DNA of 64,000 nt, taken from positions 510,019 to 574,018 of the forward strand of contig NZ_JAKZLB010000002.1 in assembly GCF_022808865.1 (NCBI RefSeq), given 5' to 3'. Shown piece by piece: positions 49,280 through 59,668 of this stretch. A program made the position numbers and the translations under genes. The first letter of the stretch is position 1, and the number at the start of each line of letters is the position of its first letter. The DNA comes from Geothrix oryzisoli. GTDB taxonomy: Bacteria; Acidobacteriota; Holophagae; Holophagales; Holophagaceae. The notes beneath the pieces were generated by a model, which was given only the letters and a program-made list of their open reading frames with translations, was not told the DNA's origin and did not search any database.

Positions 49280-49624
49280 CTGGATTCTCCTCGGGAATCG
49301 ACCGCATCCGTTTCCCCATGGTCATGTTAGGTCATGTGGATAGGTCCCCTTAAGCCCCTGATGTGAAAAAGACCTCCGGGTGGCTTCGGGGATCACCCCC
49401 GGGCCCGGCCGAGGTGCGGGGGAGCGTCCGGTGGCGCCCGGGGTCGGGAAAAAACGCGGGGCCCTGAAAAAAAGGTCGTCACACCTTTCCGGGTGGCTGC
49501 ACCCCACAGGCTGACAACCTGGCCAGCTCTGTGATCCCGCCCGACCGCCGGGCAGGACGGGCCATGGGAGGCATTTCCGGGGCCGCAGGCGGCCCCCGCC
49601 GCGGCCCAGCCGCAGGAGGATTCC
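49280..49624. other. 345-bp intergenic region ahead of the RiPP operon
   Basis: No ORF with coding character. It holds GC-rich runs, two poly-A tracts (at about 49449-49454 and 49467-49473) next to GGTCGTCACACC, and a strong ribosome site GCAGGAGGA just before 49625. The divergent promoters of the XRE gene and the RiPP operon must lie here. I see no classical sigma70 pair; an ECF-type promoter would fit known bufferin operons, but I cannot place one. Confidence 0.5.
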
Positions 49625-49957
49625 ATGATCACGAAACTCGTCGGTGCCGCCACCCTCTTCGCCGCCGGTTCGCTGGTGGCGGGCGGTTCCACCACCGTCA
49701 CGGCCACCCCCGTGAGCGCCTTCGGCTCGGAGGCGGCCCTGTCCCAGGCCGGAGACTGCGGTTCCAAGGACACCAAGCCCGATGCGAAGGCCCCCGCGAA
49801 GACCAAGGAGGCGAAGGACGCCAAGGGCAAGGCCAAGGAGGGCGGCTGCGGCGGTGGCGGCGGCTGCGGCAGCGCGGACATGAAGAAGGACAAGAAGGAC
49901 AAGAAGGACAAGAAGGAAGGCAGCTGCGGCAAGGACAAGAAGGAAGAGAAGAAGTAG
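49625..49957 (+). CDS. Bufferin-like RiPP precursor (Cys-Gly motifs, signal peptide)
   Basis: 110 residues. Signal peptide MITKLVGAATLFAAGSLVAG, then a low-complexity Lys/Asp/Gly core with exactly four Cys, C45, C75, C81 and C101, each followed by Gly (DCG, GGCGG, GCG, SCG). A DKK-rich tandem repeat lies at about 88-97. Bufferin precursors have signal peptides and modified EGKCG-type cysteines that bind copper. The next gene is the MNIO modifying enzyme, then its DUF2063 partner. AGGAGG ribosome site. Start is unambiguous. The copper role is inference from known bufferins. Confidence 0.82.
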   Translation: MITKLVGAATLFAAGSLVAGGSTTVTATPVSAFGSEAALSQAGDCGSKDTKPDAKAPAKTKEAKDAKGKAKEGGCGGGGGCGSADMKKDKKDKKDKKEGSCGKDKKEEKK

Positions 49958-49970
49958 ACGGGAGGCCCCC

Positions 49971-50825
49971 ATGGCGCGAGGCCGCTTCATGGGCGTGGGC
50001 CTGGGCCTCCGCCGCCCCCATCTGGAGGCGGTGGTGGCCCGGCCGGACCACGGTGTGCCCTTCTGGGAGACCTGTCCCGAGAATGTGATCGGGGATGGCG
50101 GGCGGCCCCACCGGGACGCCTGCGCCATCCTCGACCGCGATCCCGTCCTCACCCATGGCCTGGCCATCTCCCTGGGGGGCTTCGATCCCTGGGACGGCGA
50201 CTACCTGCGCGACCTGGGGCGCTTCCTCGTCCGCACGGGAACGCCCTGGCACTCCGAGCACCTCTGCTTCACCCGCGTGGACGGCAGCTGCCTCCACGAG
50301 CTGCTGCCCATCCCCTTCACGCGGGAGGCCGTCCGCCACACGGTGGCCCGGGCCCGGGACCTCCAGGCCCGCCTGCCCGTGCCGCTGCTCCTGGAGAACA
50401 TCACCTACTACGCGGAACTGGGACGGGCCGAGATGGACGAGGCCACCTTCATCGCCGAGGTGCTGGAGGGCGCGGATGTGGGCTGGCTGCTCGACGTGAA
50501 CAACATCTATGTGAACGCCCTGAACTTTGGCTTCGACCCCAAGGCCTGGCTGGCGCGCATGCCCCTGGAGCGCGTGGCCCAGCTGCACATCGCCGGGCAC
50601 AAGCGCTTCGGCGCGCTCACGGTGGACACCCACGGAGCCGAGGTCATCGACCCCGTCATCGAGCTGATGCAGTGGACCCTCGCCCGCCTGGGCCGCCCCG
50701 TGCCGGTGCTGCTGGAGCGCGACAACCACATCCCGGACCTGGAGGACCTGCTGGCGGAGCGCTCTCGCCTCCAGGCGGCCTACGACGAGGTCCTGGCGGT
50801 GCCGGTGGGAGGTGGCCGTGGCTGA
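49971..50825 (+). CDS. bufB: DUF692 multinuclear non-heme iron oxidase (MNIO), BufB-type
   Basis: 284 residues, TIM barrel of the DUF692/MbnB family. Candidate iron ligands: H62, H94 and H97 (WHSEHLCF), E142 (LLENITYY), D175 and N178 (LLDVNNIY), H206 and H210 (LHIAGHKR), D219 and H221 (VDTHG) and E249 (LLERDNHIP). MNIOs oxidise Cys residues of precursor peptides, to thiooxazoles or related groups in bufferins. 13 bp after the precursor, with GGGAGG upstream, and overlapping the DUF2063 partner. Confidence 0.9.
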   Translation: MARGRFMGVGLGLRRPHLEAVVARPDHGVPFWETCPENVIGDGGRPHRDACAILDRDPVLTHGLAISLGGFDPWDGDYLRDLGRFLVRTGTPWHSEHLCFTRVDGSCLHELLPIPFTREAVRHTVARARDLQARLPVPLLLENITYYAELGRAEMDEATFIAEVLEGADVGWLLDVNNIYVNALNFGFDPKAWLARMPLERVAQLHIAGHKRFGALTVDTHGAEVIDPVIELMQWTLARLGRPVPVLLERDNHIPDLEDLLAERSRLQAAYDEVLAVPVGGGRG

Positions 50826-51594
50826 GCCCCTCGCCCTTCAGCGGGCCCTGGCGGCCCTGGTGCTCGATCCGGATGGGGCCACTTTCGAGGAGGATCCCGC
50901 CGGGTTTGCCCGGAGCCACGGGCTGCCCGAGGCGGACGCACAGAGCTTCCAGCAGTTCAGCGCCGGGCTGGCGGCCTACCGGGAGCTGGCCCGCCTGAGC
51001 CTGATGGATCCCATCGAGACCATGTTCCCCATCACCCGGGCCCTGCTCGAGCGGGAAGGCTCCTGGGAGCCCTGCGTCGAGGCCTTCATCCAGGCCCGCT
51101 GCGTGGCCAGCCCGCACTACCGGGACATCGCGCCGGCCTTCCTGGGCTGGCTGGCGGAGACGGGCTGGGGCCAGGCCACCTGGCCGTTCCTGCTGGAACT
51201 GGCCCATGCGGAACTCCTGGAGGTACTGGTGGCCCGGTTTCCGGAGGCCGACCGTCCGCCGGGGCTTCACAAGGTGCCGGGGCTCCCGGATCGGATCGTC
51301 CTGGACTCCGTTGCGCAAGTCGTGTCGTACCGCCACGCGGTCCACCGGGTGAGCGAGGCGGCGCCGGTACCCGAGGCCCGGCCCACCCACCTGCTGGCCT
51401 ACCGGGACGGGGACGGCCAGCCGCAGCTCATGGACCTGACCCCCGCCGCCGCAGCCCTGTTGGTCCGGGCCCAGACGGAGAGCCTGGCCGAGGCCGCCGC
51501 GGCCCTGGGACTGGCGGATCCGGCGGCGACCCTGGCCCTGCTGGAAGAGCTGCGGGACCGGGGCGCCATCGCCGGGTTCCAGGCCGCCTCCTGA
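50818..51594 (+). CDS. bufC: DUF2063-family RiPP partner of the MNIO, BufC-type
   Basis: 258 residues from GTG 50818 (GGGAGG five bases upstream; GTG 50812 possible). N-terminal DUF2063 helical region about 1-95 ([16 protein letters not shown]) and a C-terminal winged-helix/RRE-like part (about 170-255). In bufferin-type clusters this protein binds the precursor and presents it to the MNIO. Its start overlaps bufB by 8 bp, so the stoichiometry is coupled. A FKBP prolyl isomerase gene lies 52 bp after the stop. Confidence 0.87.
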   Translation: MAEPLALQRALAALVLDPDGATFEEDPAGFARSHGLPEADAQSFQQFSAGLAAYRELARLSLMDPIETMFPITRALLEREGSWEPCVEAFIQARCVASPHYRDIAPAFLGWLAETGWGQATWPFLLELAHAELLEVLVARFPEADRPPGLHKVPGLPDRIVLDSVAQVVSYRHAVHRVSEAAPVPEARPTHLLAYRDGDGQPQLMDLTPAAAALLVRAQTESLAEAAAALGLADPAATLALLEELRDRGAIAGFQAAS

Positions 51595-51646
51595 TCCGGC
51601 TGCGCTCCGACCCCGCCTTCCCGTAGACTCGGAAGCTGGAGGCGCC

Positions 51647-52132
51647 ATGACCCGCAGATTCCTCGCCCTGGCCGCGCTGCTGCTCGCGCTGCCCCATGTC
51701 GGCCCGGCCCTGGCCGCCCAGACTTCGGCCGCACCGGCCAAGAAGCGCGCCAAAACCCCCAAGAAGAAGGCTCCCGCCATGATCACGACCGCCAGCGGCC
51801 TCCAGTACCTCGACACCCAGATCGGCACGGGGGCCTCGCCCCAGCCTGGCCAGCGCTGCGCCGTCCACTACACGGGCTGGCTCTCGGACCACGGGAAGAA
51901 GGGCCGGAAGTTCGACAGCTCCGTGGACCGCGGCGAGCCGCTGGTCTTTCCCGTCGGCGTGGGCCGCGTCATCAAGGGCTGGGACGAGGGCCTGCTGACC
52001 ATGAAGGTGGGCGGCAAGCGCACCCTCCACATCCCCGCGGCTCTGGGGTACGGTGCCCGCGGCGCGGGCGGCGGCGAGATCCCACCCAACGCCGACCTGA
52101 TCTTCGATGTGGAGCTGCTGGGGATCCAGTAG
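51647..52132 (+). CDS. Secreted FKBP-type peptidyl-prolyl isomerase
   Basis: 161 residues with a signal peptide ending around PALAAQ, a Lys-rich spacer and a full FKBP domain (about 50-161): [34 protein letters not shown] and [16 protein letters not shown]. Catalyses Pro cis-trans isomerisation in the periplasm. Only 52 bp beyond bufC, so it could help fold or export components of that operon, but the gap contains no clear evidence of co-transcription. Confidence 0.92.
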   Translation: MTRRFLALAALLLALPHVGPALAAQTSAAPAKKRAKTPKKKAPAMITTASGLQYLDTQIGTGASPQPGQRCAVHYTGWLSDHGKKGRKFDSSVDRGEPLVFPVGVGRVIKGWDEGLLTMKVGGKRTLHIPAALGYGARGAGGGEIPPNADLIFDVELLGIQ

Positions 52133-52135
52133 GGG

Positions 52136-53404
52136 TCAGTCCAGGGCCTGGGCCAGGTCGGCGCGCAGATCCTGCACGTCCTCCAGGCCCACGGAGAGGC
52201 GGATGAGGTCGTCGCTGATCCCGGCCCGCTGCCGGGCCTGGGGCGTCATGGAGGCATGGGTCATGGAGGCGGGATGCGCCACCAGGGATTCCACGCCGCC
52301 CAGGCTTTCCGCCAGGGTGAACCAGCGCAGCCTCCGGAGCACGTGGTTCAGGCGCTCGGCGCCGCCCTCCGCCAGCTCGAAGCTCAGCATGGCGCCGAAG
52401 CCCCGCTGCTGGCGCTTCGCGAGTCCGTGCTGCGGATGGCCGGGCAGGCCCGGGAAGTGGACCTTCCCCACGGCGGGATGGGCCGCCAGGAACTCCGCCA
52501 GCACCTGGGCCGTGGCCTCGTGCTGACGCATGCGCAGGGGCAGGGTCTTCAGGCCGCGCAGCACCAGGAAGCAGTCGTGGGGCGCCTGCGAGGTGCCCAG
52601 CAGGTTGTTCGCGCTCTGGATCTGCTGGGTGAGGGCCAGGCGGCCGGGGCCCGCCACCACGGCACCGCCCACCACGTCGCTGTGGCCGTTGAGGTACTTC
52701 GTCGTGGAGTGGATGACGAGGTCGGCGCCCAGCTCGAAGGGGCGCTGGAGGTAGGGCGAGAGGAAGGTGTTGTCCACGGCCACGAGGCAATCCGGCTGGC
52801 GGTGGCCCAGCTCCGCCACAGCGGCGATGTCCGTGAGGCGCAGCAGGGGATTCGAAGGGGTCTCGATCCAGATCATGCGCGTGTTGGGTCGTATGGCCGC
52901 CTCGACGGCCTGGAGATCCGCCAGGTCCAGGTAGGTGACCTCCAGGCCGTAGAAGCGCTGGGCGTGCTCCAGCAGCCGGAAGGTGCCACCGTAGCAGTCC
53001 ACGGTGGAGATGAGGTGGCTGCCGTGGGGCAGCAGGTTGAGGGCCACCAGGATGGCGCTCATGCCCGTGCTGGTGCAGGTGGCGCCATGGCCGCCTTCGA
53101 GCAGGGCGAGGGCCTCCTCCAGGGCCGCCCGTGTGGGATTGCCGCTGCGGGTGTAGTCGTAGCCCGCGTTGGTGCAGATGTCCTTGAAGGCGAACGTGGA
53201 CGAAAGATACAGCGGCGGCATGACTGATCCGTAGGCCGGGTCGGGCTGCACCCCCGCATGCACGCACTGGGTGGCCAGACCCGCGTTCGGTACCAGCTCC
53301 GGCCGCTGGCTCCAGCCGGCCCGGCTCTCCCGCACGGGAGGCTGGATGCTGAAGTGGTAGGCCGGATTGCCCGGCACGTTGGTATCGAGGTACTGCTCGC
53401 TCAA
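52136..53404 (-). CDS. PLP-dependent trans-sulfuration enzyme (cystathionine gamma-synthase/lyase family)
   Basis: 422 residues. PLP fold type I: phosphate loop STGMSAI, PLP Lys in STTKYLNGHSD, Arg/Ser tail ISDDLIRLSVGLEDVQDL. A 45-residue N-terminal extension precedes the fold. MetB and MetC/lyase activities are hard to tell apart by sequence. The SAM-I riboswitch in its leader places it in methionine biosynthesis, so cystathionine gamma-synthase (metB) or O-acetylhomoserine sulfhydrylase-like function is likeliest. GGAGG-type ribosome site precedes ATG 53404. Confidence 0.88.
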   Translation of the reverse strand: MSEQYLDTNVPGNPAYHFSIQPPVRESRAGWSQRPELVPNAGLATQCVHAGVQPDPAYGSVMPPLYLSSTFAFKDICTNAGYDYTRSGNPTRAALEEALALLEGGHGATCTSTGMSAILVALNLLPHGSHLISTVDCYGGTFRLLEHAQRFYGLEVTYLDLADLQAVEAAIRPNTRMIWIETPSNPLLRLTDIAAVAELGHRQPDCLVAVDNTFLSPYLQRPFELGADLVIHSTTKYLNGHSDVVGGAVVAGPGRLALTQQIQSANNLLGTSQAPHDCFLVLRGLKTLPLRMRQHEATAQVLAEFLAAHPAVGKVHFPGLPGHPQHGLAKRQQRGFGAMLSFELAEGGAERLNHVLRRLRWFTLAESLGGVESLVAHPASMTHASMTPQARQRAGISDDLIRLSVGLEDVQDLRADLAQALD

Positions 53405-53449
53405 GGGAGCCTCCGGAAGGGGAGGATCCTCGCCGTTTCACTGCGATCC

Positions 53450-53488
53450 AAAAAAACGAAGGGGGCCCGATTGCTCGGGCCCCCTTCG
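53450..53488 (-). terminator. Expression-platform terminator of the SAM riboswitch
   Basis: On the minus strand a perfect 14-bp stem (53475-53488 with 53457-53470, loop GCAA) is followed by seven T (A run 53450-53456). It lies upstream of, not after, the PLP-enzyme gene, so it is a leader terminator used when SAM is bound. The small hairpin TGTCAG/CTGACA (53491-53505) next to it may join the switch. Confidence 0.93.
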
Positions 53489-53510
53489 CATGTCAGCTTC
53501 TGACACGTCA

Positions 53511-53612
53511 GCATCTCTCCGCAATCGCTTGCGGCAGGAATTGGCACCTTGCTTTCGCAGGTTGCCAAGGTTTCACAGGGCCCGTCCCTCCACCTTTCTG
53601 GATATCGCGTGA
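53511..53612 (-). ncRNA. SAM-I (S-box) riboswitch
   Basis: Conserved blocks on the minus strand, in order: ATCCAGAAAGGTGGAGGGA, GGCCCTGTGAAACCTTGGCAACC (in part: TGTGAAACCTTGGCAACC), AAGGTGCCAATTCCTGC and GAGAGATG. These are the S-box core, including the kink-turn and the SAM-binding pocket. The adjoining terminator gives an off-switch for the trans-sulfuration gene. Edges are approximate within about five bases. Confidence 0.95.
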
Positions 53613-53681
53613 TGAAACTGACAAAGATCCTGTGAAACGACAGTATTCGGCAGGAAGATCCGCCTGCCAAGGGAAAGATTG

Positions 53682-54551
53682 TCATGAAAGGTTTCGGCTC
53701 CACCCGACATCCAGCCGGCCATGGAAGACCGGCTGGACGGGCCCGGAGGTGAGGATGTGGCCGCCCGGCTCGAACTCGACGCCGACCGTCCCTCCGGGCA
53801 TCTGGACCGTGACACGCTCGTTGACCAGGCCCAGGCGGCGGCAGGCGGCGGCCGCGGCACTGCTGCTGCCCGAGGCGGGGGTGTACCCCGCTCCGCGCTC
53901 CCAGATCTCGATGCGGATGCGTTGCCGGTCCACCACCTCCACGAAGAGGACATTCACGCGCTCGGGGAATTCCGGGTGGCGCTCGATCTTGGGTCCGAGG
54001 CGGCAGGCGTTGGCCTGCGAGACTTCGCCGGGGAAGATGACGCAGTGGGGATTTCCCAGGCTGAGGGCCGTGATGGTGACGGGGCCGGTCGGCAGGAACA
54101 GCGGCGTTTCCAGGACCTCCAGGTGCGAGGCCATCCCGGTGAAGGGGATATCACCGGCCCGGAAACTGGGAACCCCCATTTCCACCTGGATCAGGCTGCC
54201 GTCGGGGGTCAGCGGCCGGGCCTTGAAGAGGCCGACGAGGGTGTGGATCTGGCACTCCCCGCCGGTCGCATGGCCCACTTCGAACAGGTAGCGGGCGAAG
54301 ATGCGGAGGCCATCCCCGCTGGTTTCCGCTTCGGTGCCATCGGGATTGAAAATGCGCAGGCCGAAGGCCTCCGGATGATCCGGCACGGCCAGCGGGCCCA
54401 GCAGGAGGCCGTCCGAGCCGATGCCGAGGCGCCGGTCGCAGAGGGCCTGGACGCGCTTGGCGCTCGGTTCGAAGGCGGTCCGGGAGGGATCGACCACGAT
54501 GTAGTCGTTCCCGAGCACGTGGAGTTTGGAGAAGAGGAATTCGCTCGCCAT
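53682..54551 (-). CDS. DapF-like epimerase fold with both catalytic Cys replaced by Ser
   Basis: 289 residues in two similar alpha/beta halves, the diaminopimelate epimerase layout. HVLGNDYIVVD and IFNPDGTEAETSGDG fit the family. The two catalytic thiols are missing: S78 replaces Cys in the ETCGNG-type loop (ETSGDG) and S227 replaces Cys in the GAGETxACG loop (GAGYTPASGSS). Canonical L,L- to meso-DAP racemisation needs both thiols. It could be a low-activity DapF, a Ser-based racemase or a different isomerase. No other dap genes are adjacent; PfpI lies next, on the same strand. Confidence 0.75.
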   Translation of the reverse strand: MASEFLFSKLHVLGNDYIVVDPSRTAFEPSAKRVQALCDRRLGIGSDGLLLGPLAVPDHPEAFGLRIFNPDGTEAETSGDGLRIFARYLFEVGHATGGECQIHTLVGLFKARPLTPDGSLIQVEMGVPSFRAGDIPFTGMASHLEVLETPLFLPTGPVTITALSLGNPHCVIFPGEVSQANACRLGPKIERHPEFPERVNVLFVEVVDRQRIRIEIWERGAGYTPASGSSSAAAAACRRLGLVNERVTVQMPGGTVGVEFEPGGHILTSGPVQPVFHGRLDVGWSRNLS

Positions 54552-54564
54552 CGTCAGGATCGGA

Positions 54565-55146
54565 TCAGAGGGTGATGTGGGTCCCCAGCACCTTCATGAA
54601 CTGGGCCAGCCAGGCGGGATGGGCCGGCCAGGCCGGGGCGGTGACGAGGTTCCCATCCGTGACGGCGCCATCGATGGCGATGTCGGCGTACTTGCCCTTG
54701 GCGATCTCCACCTCGGCGCGGCAGGCGGGGTAGGCGGAGCAGGTACGGCCCTCCAGCACGCCCGCGGCGGAGAGGATCTGGGCGCCGTGGCAGATGGCCG
54801 CCACGGGCTTCTTCGCGGTGAAGAAGTGGCGGACGACCTCCAGCACCTTGGGGTTGAGGCGCAGATACTCGGGGGCGCGGCCGCCGGGGATCACCAGGGC
54901 GTCGTACTGGGCCGGCTGGATGTCCGCGAAGGTGGCGTTGAGGGCGAAGCGGTGGCCGGGCTTCTCGGAATAGGTCTGGTGGCCCTCGAAGTCGTGGATG
55001 GCCGTGGCGATGGAGTCGCCGGCCTTCTTGTCGGGGCAGACGGCATGCACCGTGTGGCCTACGGCCAGCAGAGCCTGGAAGGGCACCATGATTTCGTAGT
55101 CCTCCCCGAAATCGCCCACGAGCATGAGGATTTTCTTCGCGGCCAT
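54565..55146 (-). CDS. DJ-1/PfpI-family protein
   Basis: 193 residues. Nucleophile elbow with C119 in AICHGAQ, Glu in GEDYE and the Rossmann-like [14 protein letters not shown]. Family members are glyoxalases, deglycases or chaperones; the activity cannot be chosen by eye. Ends 13 bp before the DapF-like gene, so the two are probably co-transcribed. GGAGG ribosome site upstream of ATG 55146. Confidence 0.88.
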   Translation of the reverse strand: MAAKKILMLVGDFGEDYEIMVPFQALLAVGHTVHAVCPDKKAGDSIATAIHDFEGHQTYSEKPGHRFALNATFADIQPAQYDALVIPGGRAPEYLRLNPKVLEVVRHFFTAKKPVAAICHGAQILSAAGVLEGRTCSAYPACRAEVEIAKGKYADIAIDGAVTDGNLVTAPAWPAHPAWLAQFMKVLGTHITL

Positions 55147-55217
55147 GACTGCCTCCTTGGGGTGGTGAGACCGCCCTGATGATACGCGTCCCGCTGCGGG
55201 TGGGGACGCAAGTCGCG

Positions 55218-55236
55218 AAAAAGCCCCGCTGGCGGG
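55218..55236 (-). terminator. Possible thiC terminator
   Basis: On the minus strand a short CCCG/CGGG hairpin (loop CCAG) is followed by GCTTTTT, just beyond the thiC stop at 55241. The stem is only 4-5 bp, so the call is weak. Confidence 0.4.
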
Positions 55237-55240
55237 TGGA

Positions 55241-57115
<1,875 letters not shown>

Positions 57116-57226
57116 TCAGCAAGTTTATCGCGGGGCGACGGGGGCGACGAATTCAAAGATTGTCACGGTCGTGTCGAAGGCCCGGTTGCTGGCCTGATGC
57201 GTGATAATCAAGTCCCCGGAGGGATC

Positions 57227-57541
57227 ATGCCGCGACGCGCCCTGTTCATCAGCAGCCTGGCCCTGAGTCTGGTGGCCGCGCCCAGGCCCCAGGAGGATCC
57301 GGTCATGAAAGTCCGCGCCCAGCGGGCTTCGGCCCAGGGCATCTCCGAGGGGGACCTCCCGCCGGTGCCCAGGGGCATCATCGAGCCGCCCCCCCTGCCG
57401 CCCCCGGAAGCCCACGTGAAGGACACCCGGAAGGGCCGGAGGGCCGCGAGCAAGGCGAAGCACCGGAAGGGGAAGGCCGTGGCGAAGAAGGGGCGGAGTT
57501 CGAGGTCCAAGCCGAAGGCGCCCAAGGGGAAGGCGAAGTGA
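57227..57541 (+). CDS. Small secreted Lys/Arg-rich hypothetical protein
   Basis: 104 residues from ATG 57227 with GGAGGG upstream. Signal-peptide-like N-terminus ([18 protein letters not shown]), a Pro-rich middle ([13 protein letters not shown]) and a very basic tail ([22 protein letters not shown]). Overlaps the pfkA start by 4 bp (GTGA). Divergent from thiC. With the 44897 protein it is the second predicted secreted polycation in the window. Function unknown. Confidence 0.65.
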   Translation: MPRRALFISSLALSLVAAPRPQEDPVMKVRAQRASAQGISEGDLPPVPRGIIEPPPLPPPEAHVKDTRKGRRAASKAKHRKGKAVAKKGRSSRSKPKAPKGKAK

Positions 57542-58506
57542 GGATCGGCGTCCTCACCTCTGGCGGGGACGCTCCGGGCATGAACGCCGCGATCCGCGCG
57601 GCCGTGCGCCAGGCTGATGCCCTGGGACACGAAGCCTGGGGCATCCGGCAGGGCTACCAGGGGCTGCTGGAGAAGGACTGGGCGCCCATGCCCACCCGGG
57701 CCTGCGCCAACATCCTCCAGCGGGGCGGCACGGTGCTGCACACGGCCCGCTGCCCGGATTTCCTCGAGGCGCACCGGCGGGCGGAGGCCGCCGCCAACCT
57801 GCGGGAGGCGGGGATCCAGGCCCTGGTGATCATCGGCGGGGATGGCAGCTTCCGGGGCGCCGAGGCGCTCCAGCGGGAGCAGGGCATCCTCTGTGCGGGC
57901 ATCCCGGGCACCATCGACAACGACCTGCCGGGCACGGACCGAACCCTGGGTTTCGACACGGCCCTGAACACGGCCGTGGAGGCCATCGACCGCATCCGGG
58001 ACACGGCCTCCAGCCATGGACGCCTCTTCCTGGTGGAGGTCATGGGGCGCAGCTCCGGCATGCTGGCGGTCCACACGGCCCTGGCCTGCGGGGCCGAGGC
58101 GGTGCTCTATCCCGAGTCCCCGGACGATTCCTACCAGGCCCTGGTGGCCCGGCTCCACGCCAACTGGCTCCGGGGCAAGCGCAGCTCCATCGTGGTGGTG
58201 GCCGAGGGGGATGATCTGGGCAACGCCATGGTCGTGGGGACGCGGCTCCGCCGCGACTACGGGTTGGACCTGCGGGTGGTGGTGCTCGGCCACATCCAGC
58301 GGGGCGGCAGCCCCTCGGCCCTGGACCGCATCTGGGGCAGCCGCTGGGGCGCCGAAGCCGTGCGCCGCCTGGCCGCGGGCGAAGGGGGCTTCTACCTGGG
58401 CGAGGTGGCCGGAACCCTGGCGGTCCAGCCCCTGGCCCGCATCCTGGATCCCCGGCCCTCTCCGCCGGGAGACATGAGTGAACTGGTGGACATCCTTTCA
58501 CGCTAG
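57538..58506 (+). CDS. pfkA: ATP-dependent 6-phosphofructokinase
   Basis: 322 residues from GTG 57538, overlapping the previous stop. GGDGS at 100-104 and PGTIDND at 123-129 carry Gly at both positions where PPi-dependent enzymes have Asp and Lys, so ATP is the likely donor. Substrate loop MGRSSG is present. Phosphorylates fructose 6-phosphate in glycolysis. Followed 66 bp later by manC. Confidence 0.94.
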   Translation: MRIGVLTSGGDAPGMNAAIRAAVRQADALGHEAWGIRQGYQGLLEKDWAPMPTRACANILQRGGTVLHTARCPDFLEAHRRAEAAANLREAGIQALVIIGGDGSFRGAEALQREQGILCAGIPGTIDNDLPGTDRTLGFDTALNTAVEAIDRIRDTASSHGRLFLVEVMGRSSGMLAVHTALACGAEAVLYPESPDDSYQALVARLHANWLRGKRSSIVVVAEGDDLGNAMVVGTRLRRDYGLDLRVVVLGHIQRGGSPSALDRIWGSRWGAEAVRRLAAGEGGFYLGEVAGTLAVQPLARILDPRPSPPGDMSELVDILSR

Positions 58507-58572
58507 GCAGCTTGTGACGGGTGCAGGGCCCGTGGTTCCCTGGAAGGGCCGCATGGCGGCAGGAGGTCAGTG

Positions 58573-59640
58573 ATGCCGGATAGCCATAAGGAATCCCTGG
58601 TGGCGGTCGTGATGGCCGGGGGCCGCGGCACCCGGTTCTGGCCCCGCAGCCGCAACGCCCGGCCCAAGCAGTTCCTGGCCATCGTGGGTACGGAGACCCT
58701 GCTGCACCAGACCGTCCGCCGCCTGGACGGGCATGTGGCGCCGGAGCGCATCTTCGTGGTGACGACCGAGGATCTGGCCGCCGAGACCCGGCGCATGCTG
58801 CCGGAGCTGCCTCCCGAGAACGTGATCGTGGAGCCCGAGGGCCGTAACACGGCGCCCTGCCTGGCCCTGGCCCTGGTCCAGATCGAGCGGAAGTTCCCCC
58901 AGGGCGTCATGGCCGTGCTGTCGGCGGACCACTGGATCGGCGACCGCGAGCTCTTCCTCGAAGACCTGGACACGGCCGTGAAGCATGCCGCCTGGGAAGG
59001 GGAGCTGGTCACCTTCGGCATCAAGCCCACCTATCCCGAGACGGGCTACGGCTACATCGAATCCGAGGGCCACGGCCCCGTGCAGAAGGTCGTGGCCTTC
59101 CGCGAGAAGCCGCCCGTGGAGGTGGCCGTGCAGTATCTCGAATCCGGCCGCCACTACTGGAATGCCGGCATGTTCGTCTGGACCCTGGCCGACTTCCGGG
59201 AGGGCCTGAAGCAGCACGCCCCCGAAGTGCTGGCGCCCCTCGACGCCTGGGTGAAGGCCGGCGCGGATCCCGCGGCCCTGCCTGCCGCCTATCGTCAGCT
59301 GCCCAAGGTGGCCATCGATGTGGCGCTCATGGAGAAGGCGGAGACGGTCGCCGTGGTGCCCACGCGGTTCCGCTGGTCGGACGTGGGCTCATGGCCCGCC
59401 GCCATCGAGTTCCAGGAGACGGATCCCGAGGGCAATGTGAGCCAGGGGGAGACCTTGCTGCTGGACACCCGCAACAGCGCCTTCTTCGGCGGCAGGCGGC
59501 TCATCGCCGCCAGCGGCGTGGACGACCTCATCGTGGTGGACGACGACGATGCCCTCCTCATCTGCCACCGGGACCGCGCCCAGACCGTCAAGCAGATCGT
59601 CGAGCGGCTCAGGGCCGAAGGCCGCGAGGATCTGCTCTAA
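58573..59640 (+). CDS. manC: Mannose-1-phosphate guanylyltransferase
   Basis: 355 residues from ATG 58573 (AGGAGG six bases upstream; GTG 58570 also in frame). Nucleotidyltransferase motifs: VVMAGGRGTRFWPRSR, FREKPP, WNAGMFVW. Makes GDP-mannose from mannose 1-phosphate and GTP for polysaccharides. The usual C-terminal isomerase cupin is absent here and occurs as the next gene, 28 bp away. Confidence 0.93.
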   Translation: MPDSHKESLVAVVMAGGRGTRFWPRSRNARPKQFLAIVGTETLLHQTVRRLDGHVAPERIFVVTTEDLAAETRRMLPELPPENVIVEPEGRNTAPCLALALVQIERKFPQGVMAVLSADHWIGDRELFLEDLDTAVKHAAWEGELVTFGIKPTYPETGYGYIESEGHGPVQKVVAFREKPPVEVAVQYLESGRHYWNAGMFVWTLADFREGLKQHAPEVLAPLDAWVKAGADPAALPAAYRQLPKVAIDVALMEKAETVAVVPTRFRWSDVGSWPAAIEFQETDPEGNVSQGETLLLDTRNSAFFGGRRLIAASGVDDLIVVDDDDALLICHRDRAQTVKQIVERLRAEGREDLL

Positions 59641-59645
59641 GCTGG

Positions 59646-59664
59646 GGACTGAAGACTGAGGACC
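59646..59664. repeat. Second copy of the ACTGAAG-type repeat
   Basis: GGACTGAAGACTGAGGACC shares its first 14 bases with the 27027-27057 repeat. It fills the manC-cupin gap. Confidence 0.5.
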
Positions 59665-59668
59665 GACC

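Noticed and set aside
49890-49925. Tandem AAGGACAAG repeats as a possible CRISPR or VNTR
   Set aside because: Nine-base units in frame inside the precursor gene, coding for Lys/Asp; no spacers.
53540-53552. TGGCAC...TTGC as a sigma54 promoter
   Set aside because: Spacing is wrong, and the bases belong to the conserved core of the SAM-I riboswitch on the other strand.
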